This document shows positions 1 to 11,013 of a DNA stretch of 64,000 bases, piece after piece. The notes beneath the pieces were generated by a model. It worked only from the letters and a program-made list of their open reading frames with translations, was not told where the DNA came from and searched no databases. Positions within the stretch are counted from its first letter, which is position 1. Each line of letters opens with the position of its first letter. The stretch is from Bimastos eiseni (Eukaryota > Annelida > Clitellata > Crassiclitellata > Lumbricidae): assembly GCA_959347315.1 (NCBI GenBank), contig OY365806.1, positions 24,256,900-24,320,899 on the forward strand, in the 5' to 3' direction. Position numbers and translations under genes: made by a program.

Positions 1-449
1 TTTGACCTATTGGATGTGTTTTGACCTAGGGTTAGGGTTGAATTGTGACTCATCATCGAAGCTATTGGAAATTCCCCGAACCTATTAGACTGTATTGGTC
101 GATGCTTAACCTAGGACTTAGGTTTTTGTATGAATTAGTTTTTGTAACCTAGTTATAGGTTACAAATACGTTTTGGTAACCTATTAGGATGACGAATTGA
201 CCAATATTATGGTCAAATGCGCCTGATAGCGGGATTTCCTACTACTCACATAATATGTGCCAAAGAAGAAGTATAAGTAAACACTATTATTTTTACATAC
301 AAAATATCAGTAGCTTAGAATTGCAATTACTATTTTCACATATCAAAGATCTGTATAATTACAATAATATTTTTACATACAAAAATCAAAATAACTACAA
401 ATATTATCAAAACTATTATTTTCAAAAATGTGTACTATTCAAGCGTGCT

Positions 450-540
450 ACACGATGGCCTATCGGTAATGCGCTTGCTCGCGTAGCATGTGGTTGCGTG
501 TAACGACCCTGGGCAAGTTGTTTGCGAACAGGTGCCTCTG
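450..540 (+). repeat. tRNA-derived SINE-like head
   Basis: TGGCCTATCGGTAATGCGC resembles an RNA polymerase III A box and the surrounding tRNA D arm. A degenerate B-box region and then CCCTGGGCAAGTTGTTTGC follow, the type of core seen in tRNA-derived SINEs. The extent to the right (perhaps to about 720) is unclear. Confidence 0.4.
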
Positions 541-1285
541 TCACCAAGCAGTAAGCTGGGGGTAAACGGCGAGTCCTACGATATCACTGGCCCCGTGTCC
601 AGGACCTTGGTATTCGTCCATAGCCGGCTCAAGGGCCTAAGAAAAGGAGCACCTCTCCAACGTTCCGTATGGAATATGGGCTGATTTCACTACCCAATGA
701 TGTGCTTAGAGGGGGAAACACTATATCACATCGTTTCCCTATTTATAGATTCCTTATTTTCTGTGACGAACTCCCACCCTGACCTAGGTTTCCAGGCTCT
801 AACCTATCTGGGGTCGACTGTAGGCAGAGGTCCATATGCCAGGAGGCCGATGGCATAAGCGCCCTATGGTCAAAAGAGGACTCATGGCTAGTGAGTCCAG
901 GTTCTAACCTAGGGAGTTTTTGGCCCTGCCCTGCAGGATTTTCAGGTGGCCCAATAGGGAAAGCACCCCGGCTGGAGTGGAGCCACATTTGATAAGACCT
1001 TTTTCTCTGTATAAGTACAAAATAACTACAAATGCAACGATTATATAATATTAATATATCTCTTTGAAATTACCAAACACGATCTCAGCAATGTCGCACA
1101 ATTCAAACTACTTTAATAAGAGTCAAAGAGCCTGTACGCGGCCACTTCAAACGACTCTGAGGCGATCGTCTACCTCAGGCCAAAAAACGTGGACCGTCTG
1201 CTAAAACGTCTTACTATGCCCTATAAGCTAACTCTGCTACTCTAGACTGTATTACCGTGTCTCACCTCTTTGGCACCGGCCGCGC
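541..1285. other. Intergenic, no gene recognised
   Basis: Open frames here have no family-like sequence and are short. The stretch near 760-980 repeats the words 'tctaacctag/tctaacctat', which may indicate old repeat sequence. Nothing more can be supported. Confidence 0.5.
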
Positions 1286-1334
1286 TTCTTCTGTATATAT
1301 ATATAAATATATATAAATATATATATATATATAT

Positions 1335-1487
1335 CTGCTCCAATCTAAGACGGCCGTAGTGGCCGTCTGAGATCGGAGCAGAGAGAGAGAGAGAGAGACA
1401 GACAGAGACAGACAGAGACAGACAGAGACAGACAGAGACAGACAGAGACAGACAGAGAGACAGACAGAGAGACAGAGACAGAGAGCG
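1335..1487. repeat. 21-bp hairpin followed by GA and GACA microsatellites
   Basis: 1335-1355 and 1361-1381 are inverted repeats matching at 19 of 21 positions around the loop GTAGT. (GA)n and then (GACAGACAGA)n follow to about 1487. A TA-rich run lies just before (about 1296-1334). Confidence 0.85.
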
Positions 1488-1879
1488 ATATCGAATTCCT
1501 CAGACAGCCACCGAATGTCAATCTCACTCTACCTGTTTCTCTCTCTTTCTCATTCACATCCATCACCTGTCCTTTTCCTTTGCCCAGTCACCTCTCTAAG
1601 CCTCTGGCCCAGTGGTCAGTCAGCCAGCCAGCCAGGCAGTCCCATCTGGTCAGTCAGCGGGCCGCTGGCTGTTCTCCTTAGCCGGCCAGTCGGTCCACAT
1701 CCCTTACCCTTGATAAGCCTTTACCCAACCCCTCTATCAACCGGTTTAATCTAGTTCTATCATAGTAGTCCGCATGTATGAAATCTAACAGGCATGAAAT
1801 TATACAGAGAAGAGAAATATTAAACATTTTTATTACGTTGAGAAAAAGTATTGGTATCGCGTATCGATGACTGGCTAAA

Positions 1880-2010
1880 ATAAAGATTCGCGATACACAC
1901 GCGATACCGACCAAATAAAATTATCGCGATGCACCCTGCGATACTGCAAAAAGATCGCCGATACCAAAGTATCGCGATACTCTATCGCGATATTAACAGC
2001 CCTGCCTTTT
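1880..2010. repeat. TATCGCGATA-rich repeat, probable transposon end
   Basis: GCGATAC/TATCGCGA words recur many times in both orientations and the segment ends ...TATTAACAGCCCTG, which in reverse (CAGGGCTGTTAATA) looks like a hAT-type terminus. No partner end was found, so it is probably a truncated copy. Confidence 0.45.
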
Positions 2011-2685
2011 GTATCGCATAAGTTATCGTTCTTTTATTTTTAGAATCCATCAACTGGTTGTTGATGATCGATTTAAGAATCGGGCGTTCATGACAAAGCT
2101 CGGAAACAGTTGAATAAAAATCTAGACCGGCGTATGCCTACATATCTGCGTATTTCTGCGAAACTGGAATGCATTATTGAGTACAGGCCAGATGATTGTA
2201 CTGGAGTCAATCGAAGAGATTCGATCTGATCGTCGCTTGTACTGTTCAGTGTAGCCCTCGCAGTCATTAATTGTCTTGCACCGACGACGGTGCCATGCCT
2301 TCGATACACCGCAGCAGACGGTGCATGGTGATGGATACATCTGCTACTGCTGCAGAAGTATTCGAGGCGTCAGGCCGACTCGCGCACCGTAATACGACGA
2401 TGGTTTTGCAAATAGACAGCGACTGGAGTTCAGCTTCAGCGACAGAACAATGATGAAACGATTGCAGCTGGCGACTGACGATGTTCTAAGCCCCACTGCA
2501 GTCGGACGATCGCAAACGCGTGGAACGCAGGGAATGAAGACTCATCGCTATTAAATCTACTCGAAATCAAATAACGAGGTCGTCACTATATAAATATACA
2601 TGTCTGTCTGTCTTTCTGTCTCTATTTATCAATTAGACAAATTCATCTCTGTAACCGATATGTACAGAGAGATGCATGTCTCTAT

Positions 2686-4207
2686 CAGAGGTGTAACAAG
2701 GTTTTGAAAGTGGGGGACATAATTTCAAAATTTTTGCTGCCCCCACTTTTTGAATTCCTCCCTCAGAAATTTGAAAAATGGGGGGTGCGCAAATTATCTT
2801 ACCAAATGTCATCTTATCATAATTACTCCAAAGAAATGAGATATGAAGGACGCTTTTAAAGTATACACTATAAAGTATACCTACTATTTTGTACAATATA
2901 CAGCTAAATTGCATGCAATTTAATCTTTTCCATCATCACGAGGTTTGTAACATGGTCATTGCAACAGCGCATAGCCTGGATGACAAATAAATTTCAGCTT
3001 TAACTTGCCTCAAGATTCATGTCAACGTATAAGTTATTTAGATCTAATATTCGATATGCATGTATACATACATTTCTCTAGCGCCTTCACAATTACTTAA
3101 TATGTCAGAGTTTTCATCAGGATTTCATGTTTAATCAATGACTATAAACAACTATAATGTGGCTATAAGATGGTCGAGTAAGTTTGGCTGGTGTTAACAA
3201 ATCATATGTCAAAATTAAATAGGCAGATAGTTAATTGGTTAAAAATGTCGGGATTTAGGTGGACGAGCAGTACTTGAGCCAACCTTGAGATTGCTATGAA
3301 GGTATGACCTACTTACAACATAATTTCCATGGCCTCTGCATATGAAAGTGGAAACCCATTCATCACTCACTCTCGTAGCTTCCCACTTGAACGGTTAGGC
3401 CAGTGTAACACTCGTTTTTTGCGAGATCACTTGGTTGACACATTGCAATCAATAGCAGAATCTAATTATTTAGTATTACAAATTTCTAAATGAGTGATTT
3501 TTTCGTCCAATTCAAAATCCGGTGTCATCATGGTCAACGGGACAACTTTCGATTCGTAAATTGGATTCTCGGGATACGATTTTTTTATCATACTCAGACT
3601 GCAAAAAATGCAAGTCATAGGTCACGATTGCAGGCTCGGGCCGGATGATGAATGGAAGAACGACCGATCGCGCACTAGACTTACGTACGCAGAACTATCG
3701 ATCGCCACAGTCTTTCACCAGACTCCATCACCAAGAGAGCATCTCCACGCAAGTCTTCCATGCTAGGAACTTCTTATTATAGCGTAGTCGGCTAGGAGGT
3801 GCATGTTCCAACAGACATTTCCAATCAAATTTGTGCCCTGGCAGGGACCTGAACCCCGACTTCATGATTGTAAACTAAACGCTAGATTATTTCTTTAGCC
3901 AATTACGAATATTCTACTGTCAGAAATTTTCTGTATTTTGGATCAGAGCAAAGTGGTACATTATAGTTGAATGAATAATCAAACATGCATGATTCTCCTT
4001 TGTAAATGACAGCTTTTATATCTGCAATATGTAAGAACAAATCGTAAAAATAGACTTTGAGCTGTTGGAAATTTATTGACCCACATTACCTTAATCATTA
4101 AATATAAAAAGCTATTGGAGAAAAAAAATTGGGGGGCACATGGGGGCACTGAGCACTAAAAGTGGGGGGCAGGTGTCCCCCCTGATCCCCGCTTGTTATA
4201 CCCCCTG
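2686..4207. mobile_element. hAT-type element, family A, 1.5-kb copy
   Basis: The left end CAGAGGTGTAACAAG and the right end, inverted, form imperfect terminal repeats. They are flanked by GTCTCTAT (2678-2685) and GTCACTAT (4208-4215), an 8-bp target duplication with one mismatch. Eight-base duplications and CAG...-type ends are hallmarks of hAT transposons. The outer 100 bp or so match the short copy at 41330-41599. The interior has no long open frame, so the element is not autonomous, or is dead. Confidence 0.8.
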
Positions 4208-4753
4208 GTCACTATATATGTCTGTTTATGTCTCCATATATAATTATGCATTTGAATCATTGAAACGATTCGGTAGGCCTACGGACCAGTAATTTGTAAT
4301 GCAGAAAGGCACACGTCCTTTGGGTAGCACCCAGGCAGTCTGTTCTTCGCAACGGATTATGGCAAATAGAATATGTCATCGTTATCATGTAATCGTCTAG
4401 GATCATGAACGGATGCTATAGTTCAGGATTATATCAGCATCAACTGCTGTGCTGGCCTTCTCCACATCTTTGGGCATTCGCTTTGACACCATAAGAACTA
4501 ACTGCTGACTAAGTGCGCATGTGTATGCATGTATGTATATATTGCATGTATATAAATACATACATATACTTATACACTTACTAATACACAGAATAAACAC
4601 TGAGTCAAATGGCTCAATAGTCAGAACCGAGACGAATGTTAAAGAACAGTGACACATGCGATTGACACCAACGGGATGATGAGCCCATAGGCAGAGCCTG
4701 CGAGATAATGATGATGAGACAGGGTCGATATAAAATTATATGTATGCATATAC

Positions 4754-4823
4754 ACATGTATACGTGTATGCGTATATACATGTATATATCTATACATGTA
4801 TATACGCATACACGTATACATGT
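4754..4823. repeat. Perfect 33-bp inverted repeat with 4-base loop
   Basis: The left arm 4754-4786 and right arm 4791-4823 are exact reverse complements around TATC. The arms are alternating pyrimidine-purine sequence (ACATGTATACGTGTATGCG...), so the DNA could extrude a cruciform. It directly precedes a LINE tail. Confidence 0.95.
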
Positions 4824-4839
4824 ATATATATATATACTT

Positions 4840-5245
4840 ATGTGGGACGCCCTGCACTGGTTACCTTTTGCACAGCGCATTGCATTAAGGGTTTCTGCCA
4901 TTTTTTGGCGTTGCATTCTTTGCGGCACTGCGCTGGTTTCTAACCTCAAAGAGTTGTGTCGACCCGTTGAGGCCACTAGTGACCGACGCCAACTCCGTTC
5001 TGCTGCCCATGGGAACCTGGTTGTCCCTATCTCTCGCATCACTGCGATGCAATATCGCATCTTTTCTGTGGTTGGCCTGAGCATTTGGAATGGGATTCTC
5101 AAGGGCTTCGTCTTTTGTCTAGAGATTCCTCGCCCGTATCCGTTGCTTTTCCCAGCCGTAGTCAGACCCGGGGCTCCTTTGAGCAGATATCTTGAAGGGA
5201 TGTTAAGCTCACACATTGAATTGACTGATTGACTGAATGATGCAT
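4840..5245 (+). mobile_element. LINE (CR1/L2-like) ORF2 C-terminal relic
   Basis: The frame reads ALHWLPFAQRIALRVSAIFW, then ELCRPVEATSDRRQLRSAAH, GNLVVPISRI and FSVVGLSIWNGI. This is the LHWLP ... LRSA ... LVVP ... WN signature of the C-terminal domain of CR1/L2-type non-LTR retrotransposons. It ends in a TTGACTGATTGACTGAATGA tail. The 5' part of the element is absent. Confidence 0.85.
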
Positions 5246-5249
5246 GTGT

Positions 5250-6180
5250 GTATGCATATGTGCATTATGTATTCATTTTACCTGTAATGTCTATAACGCG
5301 ATCTCGGTGACACCAACACGTATACCTGAGGCACAGAAGACGTTGCACTTAGGTTCTCAATTGCTTGAAAGCCATATATCGATAGTACGTTTTTTGTCGC
5401 AAGTTTAAGGAAGGACGTGAATTTGAGCAACGAAGAGAAGGATTACATTCCTTAGGAGCAGAAGCATGAAATGCACGAGATCCCAAAACTGTTCTGCATT
5501 GTGGCTCAGCTAAAACACATGTGTGTACTTGATGATCTTAAGCAACGAGGAGGGATGTAAGGAGTTAGTAGAGTAAGGTAATAAATAAGTGTGTTGGTGC
5601 TGAGGGCTGTGTAGGTTAAACAAGCCAACTTGAATTTTATTCTGAATTCTACAGTAAACCAATGCATCTGGTGATGTCGGACTGAATATTGTGTTCTTAG
5701 AGAGACACGCAACACTACGCGAGCTAAGGTATACCTGGAATGGGCTGCAGTCTTTTGAATTCAAGATCTAAGACACCCACTAAAAGCCAATTTTCGTAAT
5801 CAGAGAAAGAGGAGACAAGTGATCAATCTATGGTTTCAGACATACTATTCTTAGTTAGAGCCGACCTGATGTGACGTAATGCCCTGATGCTTTCGAAACC
5901 AAATATACACAGACCTGTTATGAAGTCGAAATGTAAGCTTGAATTAAGGAAAACGTCAGAACAAGATACAACAAGTGTATACGTAAGAAGGCCATTGGGA
6001 TGATTCAAGGACCCTGCCATTGAAAAGAGCAAAGACTTCAAAGTAGGTCACAGATGGTAGGTTCTACATATTATATATATATATATATATATATATAAAT
6101 CATGTGATTAAAGACAGAACCGGAAAAGTCAGATTCGTGCAGTGGGTCATTCTATATGAAATAACCAATTTTACATTTAG
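5250..6180. other. Intergenic, no gene recognised
   Basis: Only a (TA)n tract at about 6066-6098 stands out. Short open frames on both strands lack family-like sequence. Confidence 0.5.
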
Positions 6181-6184
6181 GCCC

Positions 6185-6660
6185 CTAATTAAGATCGTTA
6201 ATTTTTGTAAAGGCAGTGATGTCAGAACACATTGTTAACACAATAGTCTGATTCTCATGGTCTGAGCGTTGGCAGCTGACTGTCTCCTTTGAGTGTAGAA
6301 GACGGCGGGAGAGCGTCATCGGTTCCCGTGTATTTTCAGCCCCTTTCAAGTTGGTTGCGGAAATAGGAACTTCTGGAATCATTTATGAGTCAGTCTGCTA
6401 TACAAGCTGTCTATCCTTCACAAACCTAGAACTCTTCCATTTCCTCCCTAAACGACGACGTTCCCTCTTCGCCTGATACGCCTCAGATGAGAGCCATCCA
6501 GTGATTGGTGTAGATCGTCTCAGGCTGTGTAAGGAGTCCTGAATGGGAGCGATTTTTTTCAATGTCAGTGACACTGTTGTTTTCATTTGTTCCGCAAAAT
6601 CGTTTCGCACTGTTTGCAAGAGCAGCGAATAGAGTGGAATCAATGAGCAAACGTTAAAGG
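6185..6660 (-). pseudogene. LINE ORF2 fragment (region between endonuclease and RT)
   Basis: The minus strand reads GWLSSEAYQAKRERRRLGRK, then WKSSRFVKDRQLV. This resembles the 'W.. ..I..AKRERRRLERKW....L..DR..Y' linker typical of LINE ORF2. A second frame downstream (6382-6185) could continue it after a frameshift. Decayed, with no complete element. Confidence 0.5.
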
Positions 6661-6689
6661 GCCTACTGCTTTGATGTTACCGAATACGT

Positions 6690-9600
6690 GACGCAATGGT
6701 TGGCGATGACAGGAAGTCATTATTTTACACAGCACGAGCTCAATTGTGATCTTAGACAAGACCAACAACACTCACCTGCATATCGTATGCTCTACGTAGA
6801 CTGCTATGAGATCATCGCCAGAATAGTGCGACCATGTATACATTACTTACTGGAGTACCGTAACGTAAGCGTAGGCCTATCGTGCGTATATGTAGGCCTA
6901 TATGTTATCGATAATGCTTTTCCGCTTCAGTTTTCGTTTTCGTCAACGAAAACAACACTAATTGGCGGCTATAGGGCATCCTAGATGTTTTCAAGTTGTT
7001 ACAGGAGAACCTCGGTCTTTACCGGGTCATTGATGTTACCTCCAGAACCAGTGCAATTCTATAGAGCACAGATCTTTGACCAGGCTAGACACAGCTGAAT
7101 AACATTTTGGCGGAGCCGTTTTGGCACAGGACGTTTTGCCACATATCTCTGGTATAATTATATAGGCCTTATGTCTACTTTTGTGTTTGCTTTTCCTCGT
7201 TGTCTGGTCTACCATTCGTCGTCTCTGGACAACATACAGTATGTACTATGTAATATGTCTGAAAGATATCCGAGCATTCAATTGGCCAATATTACTCTAC
7301 GAGAGACACCAATCCATGAAGAGCGAATTATTCACTAAGCAATGCTCAGTTCAATAATACTTGGAGTTGCATTTCAAAAGACACACTTAGCGTTAAGACA
7401 TTAGGCCTAATCTGAAATCGCGTAAAATATAGGATATAAATAGAGAAGGAAACTTCATCGATAACCTTAGAGGGATAGCGTATAATTTTTTTTTAACTCA
7501 GAGGCACTCATGTAACTTATTACATCGTTATAATATATTGTGACAGGGATCTGCGCCAAAAACGTCCTGCTTCAGAATGTCATGAGTGTGGCTAGGTCAT
7601 CTTAGAAGTTTCCATTGAACCGAAAGAGCGGTATTCGCAACGATTATTCACGAGGATGCGCTGCTCTGCTCAATCGCACCAGATGAAAAACTTTCAATGT
7701 ATGAGCACAATTTACATATATGTGTGTATGTGTGTATGTATTCATGCACGTAGGCCCTATATATATGTGTGTATTTGCATGAATATATGTATACATATGC
7801 ACATGCATGACTGTATGTAGGCGTATATGTATGTATGCATGTATATAGGCATATAGGCATGCACGCATGCATGTGTGTGCGTATTATAAATTATGTGATA
7901 TTATGCAAGTTGATATGTATATACAGGTATTAAGTAACCAGACGCTCAATATATCGCTTAGATGTATGATGAATCTCATCATCCCTATTCTCAATCTGCC
8001 TGCAATCTATCGGATCTCTTTAGTTTCCAATCATCTCCACTGCTTGCTGCTGACTTAGTTTCCGATGTCATAACTAAAACCTTTCGATGTCTTATTTAAT
8101 CTGTCAGTCTATGTCGTGGTCTTGCCTTAAACTATGCCTCGAGACTTGATATCATTTGAAAGCCTTATCCCACTCACTTTCTGTGAGTGGAATGACCGGA
8201 AGAAAACTGACTGGATTTATGAACAGACATTCCTTGACGGCTGTCATTGCGGTGTGCTTTAAGTATTACGGGGCCAAAGAAGCTATTATGTTGAGAATTA
8301 ATCACTTGCTGGCTGTTTTTCATCCTTTTATGGTGTCATCCTGACAACCAACTTGTGCGGAACACTTAGATTGTCACTGGCAAAACAAAATATTATTTCA
8401 GAAGATCGCTTTGTCTCTATACGTTCACTATGCAGATCCCGCGTAAAACTAGTAGAAACCCGCATTTATCTAGATTAAACCAGCTTTTGACCCTGTCTAA
8501 GAAGCGAAAAAACGTATGCTAGAAAAAGGGAGACGCAATGACATTATAAGGATCATATGATTGTGAGTAGTGAAGTGATTTCAACGAAAAAAGGATTGAG
8601 ATAAAATAGAGCAAATGCAAGACAAGATTAAGTTGTTTGTTATTTTAATGCAGTGAACCATTTTACAGTGTATGCAATGCATGGTCATGTAGATTTCATA
8701 AGAACTGGCAGACCGATCATTGGATGTGGCCGTGCGAGTCTTGTGGAATTTTAACGCCAGTCAATATGATGGTTTCCATGGCGTGGCTTTTGTAGTGCTG
8801 AGACATTTTTCTGAGACGAGTTACATTACACTACATTGCGCGCAATGTGTGCTTGATGCCTGTGGGTGAGAATTGGTGTGATGTCAACAACAAATTAATG
8901 CGATCCCAGTGGGTTATTATCAATTCCCTTCGCCTAAGTTCAAACTATAACTTCCAGATGTTTGAAAGTCAGTGAAAACTATCGCGAGTATATAAACGTT
9001 TCTTGAAAGAAAACAAGAGAAGAGTTCGAACATCGTAGAAACATCGTCAGTCCAAACATCGGACTCCTTGGAACTATAGCAGCATACAAGAGTTCGAGAA
9101 CCCTAAGAGTCCTATGTATCGTGGCGCGCAGGCAAGCGACGTATACATGAAGATGGTATACAATGCGAAAGAGGTGTAAAGAGAAGATAGATAGGAGCGC
9201 TACTGAATTTCATAGGTCAGAATGATTGGCTTAAATCTTATTTTATATTCTACCGCAAGTCAATGCAGCCTTTAATAGCGCAAGAATGACCTATCTTTTT
9301 TTCAATCCAGTTAACAACCTGACTGTATAAGTTATATTTACAAGATCTAAGTAATTGAACTCACCGGTCATAATAATCCAACGGAACAATTATACGATTA
9401 AAAAAGTCGGTCGATTTAGAGGGCTTATCTAGAAAATAATGTCTCAATATATAAGTGGTGGCCTCATGCTACAGAAACCACTCATTCATTGCACCGCCCT
9501 TAGCAGGTGTTCTTCGCCGTACCATAGGCCATATTAAACGATGTTGTACGAATAGGCTGCCCAGCTGGTCAGTGGTCAAGATGCCAGGACGCTTCAGATT

Positions 9601-10800
9601 GACAAAGTGGAAGTTGGCTTCCAGTCAGGAAAATCAGAAAGAGAATCTGCGCCAATACGTTGTTGTCGTTGATGGCCAAGATGGAGTATGCCAACGTGGC
9701 ATTGTTATTTAGGTGGGGCTGCTGTGTGCACTGTCTTCAAGAAGACGATTGTTGATCTCGTGCAGCAAAAAAGTATGGTTTTGTTTTCAGTACACAAATG
9801 ACACTCCACGCGAGATGTAAATGAAAATACATTTTCTAGCTAGTGCATACCTTAATCTAATTCGTTTGCCAAAGAGAGAAATGCACTTTGCTCATCGATC
9901 GTATATTAAGCAAAATGTACATTCGCAATATTCACGCAATTTTTTAAAATCATAGCCGCCGAATTTCTTCAGAGTTCGTATAGGAATTAGTTTATTCATA
10001 AATGCTTAATCAAAGACAAACTCAGCATGCAGGCTCGACCCCTATATGGGTCTCGGATTCTCCATTCATGATGATTGTCTTATTTACTAGGTCTACTTAC
10101 GAAGTATCAATCGATCGGGCTTCGAACTCCATTTTTAGCGTGGCATTAACTCAATATGAGTTACGGTCATTGGACTCGTTACGTGGCATTATTTACGAAC
10201 ATCATTTGGTGATACGGGTAGGCCTACCTCAGAGTTCAACATGATATTTCTCTGCATGATATGTGTCGACGACATTTGTAACTAAACCTATACAGCACCA
10301 ACCGTGACTTTAGTGCTCTCTATGCCCTCTAAACAAATAAAACCTAGAGCTCTAAATAAAATTTGTGACGGAAGGCATAGGCTCTTTCCCACCAAGAGAG
10401 CAGTTCCGATCAGACTGGTCTAGAACCAATCCGTGACTCATCATTATGTCAGCGTGTCGTATACTAGTAGGTAATAAATAAAATTCTTTGTGAGCCGATG
10501 GTCTCATTGGGAAAAGAAGTGAACATCCGCAGAACAGTTATTCTGCGATCGTATCGGTGCGACGTCATTGAAATGTTCAATACAAAAGCGCATTTAAAAC
10601 TGTTGACTAAACAGCGGCAACCTACATTCGCGGCCACTTTCTCGTGGAACTGTTCAGGCGTCGATTGTGTCTAAACTCAATTAAAATAATCGAAGAGTTG
10701 AGTTTTTGTGTGAAATGCGTTGTCTATTTAATTCCTCTTAACTGATCGAATTTTTTTGCTTCTGAATTTTTCACTTTAGCTCAGTTTGTCTTGACTTGCG
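6690..10800. other. Intergenic, 3' of goosecoid
   Basis: There is an AT/TG-rich degenerate (GTATG/CATAC)n tract at about 7715-7885. I see no gene in the rest; the open frames are short and without recognisable sequence. The most 3' part, just before 10800, would contain the goosecoid 3' UTR. Confidence 0.5.
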
Positions 10801-11013
10801 TTAAAATGAGTCTGCATTGCAACTGCAGTTATAGTGATCGCTACTTTCCGCACGTGTAGAGGCCACCTGTTTCTGTGCGGAATCTTTGTCGTGATGCTGA
10901 TGGTCCTGGTGCTGCTGGTGTTGGTGATGATGATGGTGATGATGGTGATGACGTACTGATACTTCGTCTCGTCGCTGTTTTCGCCATTTGGCTCTGCGAT
11001 TTTTGAACCAGAC
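10801..11013 (-). CDS. gsc: gsc exon 3 (recognition helix and His-rich tail)
   Basis: The acceptor is AACAG|GTC and the reading begins [17 protein letters not shown], the second half of helix 3 with Lys at position 50. It runs into a stretch of nine His and then His/Gln/Asp residues, ending at a TAA at 10801-10803. The His run is encoded by mixed CAT/CAC codons and reads as a GATGGT-type simple repeat on the plus strand, so its length is probably variable. Confidence 0.92.
   Translation of the reverse strand, partial: VWFKNRRAKWRKQRRDEVSVRHHHHHHHHHQHQQHQDHQHHDKDSAQKQVASTRAESSDHYNCSCNADSF

Noticed and set aside
26..45. TTAGGG-like words at the window start
   Set aside because: Only two partial units; not a telomere array.
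1486..1503. GATATCGAATTCCT resembles a cloning-vector polylinker
   Set aside because: The match is 14 bases and then diverges, with no adjacent vector sequence; likely coincidence.
7644..7872. Two overlapping minus-strand open frames rich in Tyr, His and Ile
   Set aside because: They translate a degenerate GTATG/CATAC simple-repeat tract.
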